Source of the DNA: Mytilus californianus
Lineage: Eukaryota; Mollusca; Bivalvia; Mytilida; Mytilidae
Reading direction: 5' to 3'
Assembly: GCF_021869535.1 (NCBI RefSeq)
Contig: NW_026262604.1
Coordinates: forward strand, 55,204,247 to 55,268,246
DNA: 64,000 bases
Both the position numbers and the translations under genes were made by a program. The notes beneath the pieces were generated by a model. It saw only the letters and a list, made by a program, of their open reading frames with translations, ran no database searches and had not been told where the DNA came from. Shown in pieces: positions 21,502 to 32,538 of the stretch (within the stretch, counting starts at the first letter, position 1; every line of letters begins with the position of its first letter).

Positions 21502-21711
21502 CTATAGATCTGAACAAACTACTTTTACATTGTTTTTATCTTTCAAAAGAATCATGAGAATGCACTTGTCTAGTAACTTTATTGCTTGATTGATTGCAAT
21601 ACGCTCTGTCTGACATTTTGTGAAGACAATCTCAATTTTATCTACCGGTATCTCTAAATTAACAAAGAATGATTTACTGCTTTCCACCCACTCTTTGGTA
21701 TACCATTCAGT
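21502..21711 (-). CDS. Candidate exon of an unknown gene, with a decayed duplicate
   Basis: On the minus strand TTTTGTAG (a fair 3' splice site ending at 21712) is followed by an open frame beginning TEWYTKEWVESSKSFFVNLE. It goes on through IPVDKIEIVFTKCQTERIAI to a stop at 21502. The segment looks like a soluble, possibly helical piece of a protein; I recognise no domain. A copy at about 23340-23450 keeps EWYTKEW and ECQTD in the same frame but carries four or more stops. Flanking non-coding DNA is duplicated too (21520-22050, 23300-23760, 32030-32380), so a whole gene segment was duplicated. Confidence 0.42.
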   Translation of the reverse strand, partial: TEWYTKEWVESSKSFFVNLEIPVDKIEIVFTKCQTERIAINQAIKLLDKCILMILLKDKNNVKVVCSDL

Positions 21712-22059
21712 CTACAAAACTGGGTGAAAAGGCAACTTCATATTCTATGAAACACAACGAATAAATCTTTTATTGTGTTTTGTTTATTTATCACCGAATT
21801 GACTTCTATTTCAACGTATGTCAAATATTGCTGTCGAATGAAAGATAATGAGAGTTATCGCATTTATATTTAAGATGCAATATAATTTCTGATCAGACAT
21901 CAATTCACGTAAAACATATGAACAGATAATGTAAAATTGAAGGGCAAACAATGAGAGAAAACAAATACCTTACAGTAATATGAAGAATTCACCAAAAAAA
22001 TATAAAAGTAAGTATTTCAATGTTTGGGTTTCGAAGCTTAATGCTTACATATCAACGTC

Positions 22060-22269
22060 TTATGATAATATTTTATATACGATATTGGAAATGTAGGAAA
22101 CAAGAAGAGTCAAAATGGCACACATACGTGGAGAAAGGTAGGAAACATTAAAATTTACAGATGGTATTGAACTCAAAATAAAATAGCACCTACTAAATTT
22201 GAAGTGTTTGGAGCGCTTTTCTGTATTCACCTTCAACAGAAACCCTAAACCCAACAATATAAAAACCAA
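22060..22269 (-). pseudogene. Decayed relative of the 20.8-kb sequence
   Basis: Minus-strand FLLKVNTEKRSKHFKFSRCY aligns with FLVKVNTDNFFRTHAIIKCY at 20.8 kb. The frame that stays open here is not the one used at 16.6 kb, so the relationship is at nucleotide level and function is doubtful. Confidence 0.3.
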
Positions 22270-22807
22270 AGGTGTTTAGATTTTTTAAAACATGATGGGC
22301 TATTTGGTAACTTTAAACGAGTGAGTTCGAAACTAGTTTCATTCAGCATTTAGATAAGTTATCAGCAATGATAATGTTAAAAATGAAAAACGTAGGTACA
22401 ATGTACATGTACCTGTTGACGTGAGGAACATTTTCAGGGTTGTTTTGGAGGGGTATTTCTACATTGTTTTGTTGAATGATGATTTGAGTTTTGATGATAG
22501 ATGTATGATTGCCTTGAATTTATTTTTGACTAACTTTTTACCACTCGGGATTTACAGCTGGACATATTTTATGGAATTCTGTCTATTTGTCTACATTTGA
22601 AGACAGAAGATTGGGCTCTAAGTGTCGAAAGGTTAATTGTGCGTTTTAACGGCCTGCTCAATGATGTATACCTAAACTTAAATTTTTGCATACCATATAT
22701 ATATTAATATTATGAAAGGTACCATTTTTCTCGATATAAGTTCTAAGTATAAAACCAAATCACTTCTAACTTTTTATTCTTCAAAATAATTGAAATAAAC
22801 TGTAAAC

Positions 22808-22885
22808 AGTTGTTAATTTCTGTGTCTTTTGGTCTCTTGTGGATAGTTGTCTCAAAGACAATCATACCACATCTTCTTATTTTAA
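22808..22885 (+). repeat. Tail B terminal fragment
   Basis: Only the last 78 bp: GTTGTTAATTTCTGTGTC, CTCTTGTGGATAGTTGTCTC and AATCATACCACATCTTCTTA. Confidence 0.8.
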
Positions 22886-22941
22886 TCAGCTCTTTTCCCT
22901 GAATGTAACCGAATTGAACTTATTACTGTTCTTACACGAGG

Positions 22942-23082
22942 AACACGACGGGTGACACATGCGGAGCATGATGTGCTTACACTTCCAGTGCATCTGATAT
23001 TACTCCTGGTTTTTTGGTGGGTTCCTGTTTCTCAGTCTTTAGTTTTCTATTTTGTCATTTGTTTGTGGCTATTCTTATCAGT
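22942..23082 (+). repeat. Tail C, partial, first of a tandem pair
   Basis: ACACGACGGGTGACACATGC, TTACACTTCCAGTGCATCTG and TTTCTCAGTCTTTAGTTTTC match the first half of tail C, then it breaks into a second copy of the same tail. Confidence 0.78.
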
Positions 23083-23331
23083 AACATGGCAGGAGCAAGA
23101 TCTGCTTACCCTTATGGAGTACATGAGATCACCCCGGTTTTTGATAGGGTTTGTGTTGCTCAGTCTTTATGTGTTTTTCTATGTCTTTTTTATGTCTTTC
23201 TATGTGTGTTTTGTATACAGTTGGTTCTCTTTTGGTCCTTTTCTTTTTTTGTCATGGTGTTGTCAGTTTATTTCCGACTTATGAGTTTGAATTTTACTTT
23301 GGAATCTTTTGACTCTCTTTTGCACTTGCTT
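23083..23331 (+). repeat. Tail C, second of a tandem pair
   Basis: Restarts GGAGCAAGATCTGCTTACCC, with CATGGTGTTGTCAGTTTATT, and ends GGAATCTTTTGACTCTCTTT. It abuts the duplicated segment that carries a decayed exon, at a point where the 21.6-kb copy has no insertion. Confidence 0.82.
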
Positions 23332-23761
23332 TGTAACTATATTGTTTGATTGCTTGCAGTATGGTCTGTTTGACATTCTGAGAAAACATTCTATTCTATT
23401 TATCTGTAAAATTAGCTTTCAGCCCACTCTTTGGTATACCATTCATTCTATCAAATTGGACGAAAAAAGCAACATCATATTCTATGAAAATCAACTATAT
23501 ATCGTACAATGTGTTATATTTTATTTGCAGAAATGACTTCAATTTCAACGTAATTTTAATCGTGTTGTCTTGCTATAAGAAAACAATCATTGTTTCTTTT
23601 AAATTATAGACTCAGTTTTACAACCGATCGGACACCAATTACCAGAGAAGGCCACACAATGAGCGAAATTACATTAATCCAAAAAAAGTAACCAAAATAA
23701 AAGTAAGCAAACAAAATGTGGAAAGATTATAAATACTCACGATCTCTAATTTAAAAATGCA
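23332..23761 (-). pseudogene. Decayed duplicate of the 21.5-22.0 kb segment
   Basis: Plus-strand CCACTCTTTGGTATACCATT and CATATTCTATGAAA match 21.69-21.75 kb. The exon frame EWYTKEWAES is followed by stops. The match continues through TGACTTC-ATTTCAACGTA and ends where the foldback element at 23762 begins. Confidence 0.55.
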
Positions 23762-24331
23762 GATGGGCCGGTAAGGGCAAATTTAGGCCTAAAATTCAAA
23801 GTACATCTGATAAAAGATTTTTGACCTTTTTTTTTTAAATTTTAGTGTCTCCTTCAGTCGATTCAATTAGTTTATGTTAATGATTTGAACTAATTTGGTC
23901 ATTAGAGACGCTCAAATTCAAGCTTAAATGTGAAAAATCTACCAAATATGCAATAACGTCACTTTTCAGATGGTTTATGTCTAAAATAGAAGTGGCCACA
24001 TTCGTGTTCAGTCTCAACATTTATATGTATTATGTATTATCATTAAATACAACATATATTTAAATATTAAGACACAAGTGCGGACACTTCCATTTTAGAC
24101 AAACAAACCGTCTTAAAATTAGCACAAATGCTAAAATTGTGAGGATTTCAGTATTTTTGCATGACATAATGATGCAAGTACCTGATGCATGTCCATTGTA
24201 TTGTCAAAATTAACCCATATTTATGTAACAAAAGTATTCTACTTTCCAATAAATAGCTAAAAGTTTACATTTTTAACAACTTTATAATCACGCTATATTT
24301 TTAAGGCAAAAATGGGTCTTACCGGACCTAC
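23762..24331. mobile_element. Foldback element, about 570 bp
   Basis: The left end GGCCGGTAAGGGCAAATTTA and the reverse complement of the right end GGTCCGGTAAGACCCATTTT match imperfectly. Near the centre TGTCTAAAATAGAAGTGGCC (23969-23999 region) pairs with GGACACTTCCATTTTAGACA (24090-24110 region), leaving about 95 bp of loop. The duplicated segment it sits in continues on the far side (AATAATGCTTCTGA at 24.35 kb compared with CATAATGTTTCTGA at 32.3 kb), which supports insertion. No clear target duplication and no open frame. Confidence 0.68.
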
Positions 24332-24490
24332 ACCATTAAATAACGTTTTGGAATAATGCTTCTGAGGTCCTGACTATGCTACAATAAGTTTGTAAAGTAG
24401 ACTTTTTCAATCCAATCAAAACCTTTTTTTCAAATTATGTTTTATCCCAGTGTATTATGTTTCAATTCTTTAAATTTGATATAATGATGT

Positions 24491-24702
24491 GAAAGAGGGA
24501 CGAAAGATACCAGAGGGACAGTCAAACTCATAGATCGAAAACAAACTGACAACGCCATGGCCAAAAATAAAAAGACATACAGACAATTAATAGTACAGAA
24601 GACACAACATAGAAAACTAAAGACTAAGCAACACGATCCCCACCAAAAACTGGGGGTGATGTCAGATGCTTTGGAAGGGTAAGCAGTTCCTGCTCCACAT
24701 GT
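24491..24702 (-). repeat. Tail C copy
   Basis: GAAAGAGGGACGAAAGATAC, ACGCCATGGCCAAAAATAA, GGGGGTGATGTCAGATGC and GGTAAGCAGTTCCTGCTCC: close to full length and little decayed. Confidence 0.88.
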
Positions 24703-24879
24703 GAATGATACAAATTTTAAATATAAACGTAATACAAGCAAACATAATCAAATGTTTTGGGGATATAGAAATTTCGTAGATTATAAAATATTATGAGTAA
24801 AGAATTAGCAATTGCAATATATTTTTTTGAAAGGGATATGTGTAAAGCTACATAATTGCAAAATAAAGATCGAATGGTT

Positions 24880-25335
24880 GATCATTTGTTAAGTTCATTG
24901 ACAAAATCTTATTGTGTCTCAGCACTTCATTGTTGACATGAACTATCATTGATATGGTCCTAAATATAAAATAATAATATGACAGTTGTTTTCCATTCGC
25001 TTGATGCGTTTTAGCGTTTGATTTTGCCATTTGATAAAGGACTCCCCGTTTGGAATTTTCCTTGGAGTTCTGTATTTTTGCTATTTTACCGTTTAACTGT
25101 TTATAAAACTTAGATTTTGTTTCCGAAATATTAAGGATTTTCTTCTCCAGGAAAAAAATTATCTTAGCCTTTTTTGGCAAAACCTTTACGAATTGTGTGT
25201 CCTCAATGATCTTCAACTTTCTGCTTTATTTGACCTGTTTGACTTTTTTTATTCGAACGTCACTGCTGATTTTTTGTAGACGAACCGCGCGTCTGGCGTA
25301 CAACATGTTATTCCTGGTATCTATGATGAGTTTAT
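24880..25335 (-). repeat. Family I copy interrupted by family H
   Basis: Plus-strand TCAGCACTTCATTGTTGACA, then an H insertion (24968-25088), then TTATAAAACTTAGATTTTGT, AAGGATTTTCTTCTCCAGG, TCCTCAATGATCTTCAACTT and CGCGCGTCTGGCGTACAA. The landmark order is the reverse of 7749-8008. Open frames crossing it are by-products. Confidence 0.78.
24968..25088 (+). repeat. Family H copy nested in family I
   Basis: AATATGACAGTTGTTTTCCA, GCGTTTGATTTTGCCATTTG and CTTGGAGTTCTGTATTTTTG. The leading half of H seen at 3862-4070 is missing. Confidence 0.78.
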
Positions 25336-26012
25336 ATGTTAGTTAGTTTAAGACATTGATGTAATCAGTTGGAAATGCGCTTGGAAAAGTATATCTCAAA
25401 TCAGAAGTTATATAATACTATGACCGCTTGTTGAATAACTGAACGGGAAGACACTATTTCCGATGAAACGTCATCTATTATAGAACAGGAATTTGGACTT
25501 CAATTAGAAATACAATAATTAAACTATCTAAATGGAAACGACAACAGTATTTTGATTATTGAAATATTTCCAATTACCAGATATCGTTTATTTGAAAAAA
25601 TAAGTTAAACATATTACCATCCTAAAAACATGTTTTCATGAACATTACTTAACTTAAACAAAAATGAGATATGCTTAAATTTGTTCAGTCAATCTTTTGT
25701 GATCAGTTTTATTTGTAGAATGCACACTTATTCATATACGAACCTTAAGCACCAAGCAAACAAACAAAATGGATATTTTATCGCCTGTAAATGACAAAAC
25801 TACACAAAGAGGAAAGAGTTTACAGATGTATGCACCGATACTTATAAAATCTATAAATGTGTACGAAAAGATGATTGTATATCGTATTGGACGACAATTT
25901 TCGACACAACACCTGGTGTCTCGTTCATAAAACTGTACTCAGCACTCGGAGTGCAAAAAGTGTGCACGAAACACCAAATCCAGTATTTTGATTGCTTGAT
26001 ATTCGTACTCAC
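25336..26012. other. Spacer, nothing supported
   Basis: AT-rich. The part above 25860 is less AT-rich and belongs to the open frame described in the next entry if no splice site is used. Confidence 0.35.
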
Positions 26013-26165
26013 ATGTTTTATGACCGCAAGTCCTAGTCCTCGGCAGTGTCGATATGAATATTTCCGGATGTGAAGTCCCCCTCGATCGTTAAGATCAAGA
26101 CTGCCAATGATTTTGTCGTAAGCACTACTCGTTGTCTGAATTCGTAAACAAGATAGCATACATGA
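26013..26165 (-). CDS. Candidate exon with strong donor site
   Basis: The minus-strand frame reads TTSSAYDKIIGSLDLNDRGG, then LHIRKYSYRHCRGLGLAVIK and H, immediately followed by GTGAGTACG, a near-consensus 5' splice site at 26012-26007. The region is richer in GC and CpG than its surroundings. A possible acceptor, CATTTTAG, lies just upstream. Without the splice the frame would run on to about 25851. No domain is recognised and no second copy is seen in the window. Confidence 0.35.
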
Positions 26166-26284
26166 CTAAAATGCTATATTATTTGTGTCCGTATTGCCAT
26201 ATATGATAGAGTATTATTCAGTATTAATTTAGAAATAAAGAATCGAAATGACGTAGATGAAAGCAACTGCAGGTCATATAAAAA

Positions 26285-26470
26285 TAACATGTGATATCAT
26301 TACCAATGGGACAAACCTCAACCAGAGACCAGGAAGAAGTTGATAAATATTGGTCACCATACAGCCTTTAACAATGTGCAAACCATACCGCATAGTAAGC
26401 TATAACATGTTTCGAAATGACAAAGTAATTCGAACGAAAAAACTAACGACCTGATTTATGAACAAAACAA
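26285..26470 (-). repeat. Decayed tail B 3' half
   Basis: Plus-strand TGATATCATTACCAATGGG, CACCATACAGCCTTTAACAA, CATACCGCATAGTAAGC and ACTAACGACCTGATTTATG follow reversed tail B order. Confidence 0.62.
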
Positions 26471-28035
26471 TAGCACGATTTATAACAATGATCAAAACAT
26501 ATCGTGACTATAATGATCAAAGCCTTTTCTTCACAACATTTTAACAAAAACATATAGATATGTGTCAACTAAACAGATACCAGAAATGTGTTGATAAACA
26601 GTAAGTAATTAAAAAAAAAACAAATAGCTTGACTGTTTGCACTTGTTTATTATCTCTGGAATCTATAAAAGAAGTAAAACGGAATTTAATGATTATCCAA
26701 TCATCTGAAATCAATATCCCCTTTCAAACTATTTATGTAGTATTTCAATACATCTCCGACATTATTTTTTACTGTTACCTCTCAAACATAAGTATAACGT
26801 ATTTTAAATCAGTATACTTAGATCATACGTCAATGCGATAGCAAACCAACGACAACAAAAAACAAGAAAATATACCAAATTCTGACGGGGAAAAGGTCTT
26901 CGGCAACACAAGAGCCTTTACAGTATGCCAAGCTTTAAATTGTCCGAAATCTTATTCTGAATAAAGCAAACAGAATACATCACATATCAAATTCTGCAAT
27001 TACAAAAATTATTAAAAGAGACAAAAACTTTAGGCATTTAATTGTATTTTGAAAGAAATAACATGCTTCACATTCTTACAAGAACTATTATGTTTACATG
27101 AATAATGACGTAGAATGTTTTTCCAGTCAGCTGAAATTTCTCTCACCAACGAATCACCATTGGCGGGAATTAATATTATATTAAACAAGGAAAACAATTT
27201 TTATATAACCGAATGACGTCAATGCATTTGTTATAACTTGAGGGAATATCATTATATGAAAGACGCCAAGGTCGAATATGGGAGCAAAGCACATGTGTAC
27301 CTGGCATAAAAATGCTTTCAGTTGACATGTGCTTAGTGTAGTAAACATCTTCAAATACTTGCCATGAAAATTGCGCTGCAGAAATTCGCATTCAATTAAT
27401 GAATACTGCAGACTTTTTGTAGATAACAATGTCGACTTTAGAAAAAACAAAGAGTAAATGTTTGTTCTTATATTCCTTGGATTCGATACGGAGGTTCATA
27501 TCTGATAGGACAACTATGGAGTTTTTTTACAGCGTTTTTAGATGCCCTTTCGTTGCTTCACACCAAATTGAAATGGTAAACTTTTAAGTTAAGTATTTAC
27601 GCTTCTAAGAAAATCTGATTCAAACAAGTACTTTTAATTTTCTAACTATTCTTTATCACTGGTATGTTGTGTAAAATTGCATATTAGACAGCTACATACA
27701 ACGCAGAAAACCCGTATACAGTCGCTTATTTTTATATCTATAAAAGTTTCTGTCAAACTTCCGTTTTATTTCGATATAACATTCAATACCAAACCAAAAC
27801 AACACCAGACCTGTTCAATGTTACAAGAGAGATAACTGCATCATTTTTAGTACCGTTTGCGATATCAAAGGATTATGTTTACACAGTTTGAAGCTTTAAC
27901 ATTGTTTTGTATGATATAGAAGGTCTTAAATGTCTCGATATAAAGGTACTAAACATGAACACAATCGTGCAAATACGATTTGTCGTTTTATTCGTGCATA
28001 TGTACATCATCTTGTGTCAGTAAACTCTTCATAAA

Positions 28036-28195
28036 TAGGCTTACAACTTTGTACGCCAGACCCGCGTTTTGTCTTCGAAGAGACGCTAAAATCAAAATAA
28101 TTTAAAAAAGCAAAATGAAGTACAAATTTGAAGAGCATTGAGATTCGAAAATTCCGAACTGTTTTGACAAATACACATCTTAGGTAATATATTCC
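28036..28195 (+). repeat. Family I fragment
   Basis: TTTGTACGCCAGACCCGCGT, then AAATTTGAAGAGCATTGAGA. The TCATCAGTGACG part is deleted. Lies inside S1 copy 1 and is absent from copy 2, so it inserted after duplication or was lost from copy 2. Confidence 0.7.
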
Positions 28196-28479
28196 TGTTA
28201 GTATTTAATCGTTTGCTTCGTTTTCTTTACTTAGTTTGTACTTTATCGGAAAAGTTTGTCTTACTATGGTGTATGTACTATCAACTACGCTATTTGTGTT
28301 GGCGTGATGTTAAAATTATTTGTATGTTTGTTCGAATTCTTAAGTTAGTAGTGTTGAATGTTAGTGATGCATGTTTAAACAGTATTGGCTGCTGGATCTA
28401 GATTTGGCACGTTAACATTATTACATTGTATTTCTGTTTTGGTTGCTCAAACAAGGTTTTATTCTTAATGCAATGGAAT

Positions 28480-28690
28480 TGTAAACAACGGTAAAGAAAA
28501 ACTCGGGGTTTTATTTAAGTATAAACCAAGGTTTAACGTACCATTTTGCTTTTCGGAAAATGTCTGTAACAGGTCAGAAATATATCATTTGTTTTTCATT
28601 TGTGCTATTTGTGAATATAGCTGAGTATTTAATTTTGTCAGATTTTTTGGACTTCCCCACTTTTTGAGTTTACCCTGTTGTACGGTATTT
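28480..28690 (+). repeat. Decayed family H
   Basis: ACTCGGGGTTTTATTTAAGT, TTCGGAAAATGTCTGTAAC, AGGTCAGAAATATATCATTT and TACGGTATTTTTG align with H in order. Confidence 0.55.
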
Positions 28691-29152
28691 TTGTAAAAGC
28701 TTTTTTGACACAGTTTGCTATGTCATAATAATATTGTGAAGGCATAACATAACTGGTTTTTTTTAGAAAACCAAAGGTAGTGTCATACGTCTCATGACGT
28801 TTCTATACATACTAGCTCAGATGTATTGAACCTGAGACTGAGTCGATGTCAACTGCCGTAGATCGAAAATCTATACCAGTGACGATGCAGAAACTGCCAG
28901 CCCATAACACCCTCATAACACCCTTATTAAGTAATTATTAGTCATCAAATCAACCCAGACAATTCACGTTATTCAGTGGCAAGAAACGAGACTTCTCACT
29001 TTCTTTTCAAAACAATTTTCATTTTCATTGGGGTGCAACAGTCAACAGTGTGTTATAATCTTAATTCTTATAAAAACTCACAACTATGTCAATAAAGAAA
29101 AACAAAATAGCATATATACAAAACACATATGCAAAACCATTGTCTACATAAG

Positions 29153-29290
29153 GAAATGCCTGTATCAAGTCAGGAATATGACAGTTGTTTTCCATTCGTT
29201 TGATATGTTTGAGCTTTTGATTTTGCCATTTGATAAAGGACTTTCCGTTTTTAATTTTCCTTGGAGTTTGGTATTTTTGCTATTTTTTTC
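29153..29290 (+). repeat. Family H copy
   Basis: AAATGCCTGTATCAAGTCAG, GAATATGACAGTTGTTTTCC and CTTGGAGTTTGGTATTTTTG; young-looking compared with 28480-28690. Confidence 0.82.
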
Positions 29291-30467
29291 ATCATTGTTC
29301 TCACTATGATATCAGTATAACGTAATTTAATATGAATATCATGAGATATAGAGCATAAGTAAATGAGATAGCAACCAAACGACTACAATACCAAAATGAT
29401 TTACCAAATTAAGGCGACAACATTCAATCTTCCAAAAAATAAAGTGTCATTACGATATGCCAACACATTTAAAGCATTAAATTGTATTTTTAGAAAAAAA
29501 TAGCAAAATACACAATTTTACAAGAAATATTATTTTTACATTGATATTAACGTAAATTATTTTCCCGATCAGCTGACATTTCCTCTCAGGATTGGAGGGA
29601 GTTATTATTTCATTATGCAAGGAAAATAACTTTTATTAATCCGAATGACGTCAATTCATTTGTGATTATTTCATGAATTATTTTTATACGAAAGACGTCG
29701 AGATCAAATATAACAGCAAAGTGTAATTGTACCTGGTATACACGCTATCATTTGACCTGTGCTTTATGTAATAAATATACTCTAAAAACTTGCAATGAAA
29801 AAGGACTGCAGAAAATCACATTTAGTTAATTAATACCGGATACCTTTTTAAGAAAAAAATGTCGGCTTAAGAAAAACAGTACATATTCCCAGAAACAGAC
29901 AGAAAGGTTTATATTAAGTAAGACTTTTATTGAGATAGTATTCTCTTTACAGCTGTGAGGATGCCTGTTTGTAGATTCATAACAAAATTTAATTTAACTT
30001 TCAAATTACTTTTAGTTTCTAACCTAGAACAGTGTTTGACTGTTCTACAATAGGACAGTTTCCAATAGTTCGAACCAATAATGGTTTTGACAGTTCTAAC
30101 CTAGAACAATTTCAGACTCATTATATATTACAACAAATACGAAACCTATTAGACATGTTAAATATTAAAAGCGAGATAACTGTACTATTGTTGATATCGT
30201 TTGCGATTTCAAATAATTAGTGTACATGTCAGAAATTGAGTTGGAACTTCAGTATTTTTTCGTATCAAATATAACTTGAAAACGTTGTTTTTAAACATCA
30301 AACGACTTATCACAACCGAAATTGTGGAATGAAGATTTTCTAGTTTACTTTTGCATGTGTACATGATTTGGTGTGTATATTGAACCGAATGCTTTGTGTG
30401 CTTGATTTGATTTGTACTCTATCGGGAGACTGTATATGAAATTATGTTTTACTATTCTGTATGTACA

Positions 30468-30895
30468 GGGTCTTTGCATCGGAAATAAACACATTTATTC
30501 TAAAAGTAGTAACGAGAGGGATTGTGCTTGATTTTCAAATGATGAAGACATGATCTTGAATCAGCTTTATTGAGGTCTGGAGCTGGCATGTCAGCTACTG
30601 CTAGTAGTCCTTTTTTAATTTATGTATCATTGTCATTTTGCTTAGTTTCTTTTGTTACCTATTCTGACATCGGACTCGGATTTCTTTTGAACTGATTTAT
30701 ACTGTGCGTATTGCGGTGTGTTTCTTTATTCTACATTGGCTAGAGGTATAGGGGGAGGGTTGAGATCTCACAAAACTTGTTTAATCCCGCCGCATTGTGG
30801 CGCCTGTCCCAAGTCAGGAGCCTCCGGCCTTTGTTAGTCTTGTATGTTTTTTTTATTTTAGTTCATTTATATGTTTTGGAGTTTAGTTTGACATC
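30468..30895 (+). repeat. Tail A copy, 3'-shortened, inserted in S1
   Basis: Begins GGGTCTTTGCATCGGAAATA, corresponding to the last RT-A codons at 62.06 kb, then AAACACATTTATTCTAAAAG, GGTCTGGAGCTGGCATGTCA, GGCTAGAGGTATAGGGGGAG, and CAAGTCAGGAGCCTCCGGCC. The final GGCCAGCTGAAGG to CCATTCTCAA part is missing. The left junction falls in TGTATGTAC, which copy 1 of S1 has uninterrupted at 28.27 kb. Confidence 0.85.
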
Positions 30896-30954
30896 AAGTT
30901 TCAGTGCTTACCAATTATGTCTTTTTATGGTTGCTTAACCTATTTTGTCGATAT

Positions 30955-31165
30955 AACGGAACTGTAAACAACTGTCATACAAGTTGGGTGTTTAGCTTGC
31001 TATCAAACCATGTTAAATCTACCATTTTTTCCGGAAATGCCTGTACCAAGTCAGGAATATGACAGTAATTTCCATTTGTTCCGCTGGATTGATATAGTCA
31101 TGCTTTTGATTTTGGCAGTTTAGATGAACCTTCCCCTTTTTAAATTTACATTAGAGTTTGATAAT
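30955..31165 (+). repeat. Family H copy
   Basis: AACTGTAAACAACTGTCATA, ACCATTTTTTCCGGAAATGC, CTGTACCAAGTCAGGAATAT, and a T-rich end. Confidence 0.78.
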
Positions 31166-31907
31166 GTTGTTCATACTTTATTTGCACAGTGCGCTTTTTT
31201 CTGAAGGCTTGCAATAGATGTTATATAGTCATTTGAAAAACTGAAGGCATTGCCATGTGTCTCATGAGCTCAACTAGTACTAAAAGGAAATACGAATGCA
31301 CAAACTAAAAAAAAAACAATTACTGGATAAGACCAAAGATGGTCTGAAGTAAAACAACAAATAAACAAATTATTTCAGAAATCTTTTGAAATTGAAAAAC
31401 ATAATTTTGAAATATTTGACGTTTATTCAGTGTGTCCTTAATCGTTATGTTCGAATGATTTTGAATATTTTGTATGTATCTAAACATATGATATGAACAA
31501 ATGTCTCTATTTATTAAAATTGTTTCAAACTACTTGAATGTTAAGCTTATGTTTATGTTCATTGTGTGTATATTTCTTTCTTGATAGCTGACTTGACCAA
31601 AACAGTTGAAAACTGTCGTATTCTGAAGATGCTTGGAAGTGTTTATTGATGGTATGACAAACCTTTATTTATGTACTTTTTGCATTTGTATAGTTCAACT
31701 AATATACATTCTGCGCATGACTGAATTGCCTGTTTGTTTATTGCTTGGTTGTTTCCATATATGGTTTCCAATTCGTACTAGGTTTTGCATTACTGGAAGA
31801 TATTTTATTTTTATTTCATTTTTTGTCACAAGTATCGACATTGGGTTTAAGCTGACATTAATGGCAATTTAAAAAGAAGAAAAAAAAAATACAGAACGAA
31901 TGGAAAG

Positions 31908-31957
31908 TAACTGTCATATTTCTGACTTGGTACAGGCATTTTCCGACGAAAATGGTG
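31908..31957 (-). repeat. Family H fragment, reversed
   Basis: AACTGTCATATTTCTGACTT and GGTACAGGCATTTTCCGACG: only the central box region. Confidence 0.7.
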
Positions 31958-32029
31958 GGCTACAATTAGAAACGAATGATACATGAAAAGATATAATCAA
32001 ACAGTGTGACAGATGCAGATAATAAATTG

Positions 32030-32380
32030 GACAATGTGTTTTGATCATTTGTGTTAAATTGACTTCTATTTCAAATTAATTTAAAACTTGATGACAAATG
32101 TAAGGACACGATAACTATTGCTTTTGCATTATGGACGCAGTGATATATCCAATCGGACATCAATCGAATTAGAATAAAGAAGACAAACATATATAAAAAA
32201 GGAGGGTAAACTCATTCGACCAACATCACAAAGAAGTCACCAGAACAAAATAAAAATACGCAAACAAATTATGGAATGAATAAATACTCAGGGTTTCAAT
32301 TTCAGAGATTTTTGCATAATGTTTCTGACGATGCTAATATAAGTTTGTATAATAGATTTTTTTCTTGGAAAACCATTTTT
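32030..32380. repeat. Third copy of the 21.5-22.0 / 23.3-24.4 kb segment
   Basis: TTGACTTCTATTTCAA, ATCCAATCGGACATCAAT, TCACCAGAACAAAATAAAAA and AAATTATGGAATGAATAAAT match the other two copies in order. The exon frame at 21.5 kb has no counterpart here. Confidence 0.65.
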
Positions 32381-32538
32381 CATCTTATAACATTGTGTCC
32401 TGATACAATTGTAGCATATGAAAATGGTACATTATGCCAAAACATTAAATTTCGTTATTGACAAATTTTTGCTGAAAAAGCATATGTGAAAAAAGCTAGT
32501 TTATCATTGTTTATTACAAAATAAATATCGCATGCTAG

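Larger units (their letters stand above)
26790..28830. repeat. Segmental duplication S1, copy 1
   Basis: Matches 29300-31870 in order: ATGCGATAGCAAACCAACGA compared with ATGAGATAGCAACCAAACGA; CCGAATGACGTCAAT in both; AAGAGAGATAACTGCATC compared with AAGCGAGATAACTGTACT; ACTTTATCGG compared with ACTCTATCGG. The divergence is substantial. No intact frame is shared, so the duplicated material is mainly non-coding. Confidence 0.75.
29300..31870. repeat. Segmental duplication S1, copy 2
   Basis: Aligned to copy 1 over 29.3-30.46 kb and to copy 3 (33806-35000) over about 30.0-31.87 kb. It is lengthened by a tail A insertion at 30468-30895. AGCTGACTTGACC-AAAC near 31.6 kb matches ATTTGACTTGACGCAAAAC at 34.68 kb. 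Inside it, a word of about 14 bp (TCTAACCTAGAACA) recurs at 30018 and 30095. Confidence 0.75.

Noticed and set aside
24848-25216. A 122-codon lysine-rich minus-strand frame.
   Set aside because: It is composed of antisense family H nested in family I.
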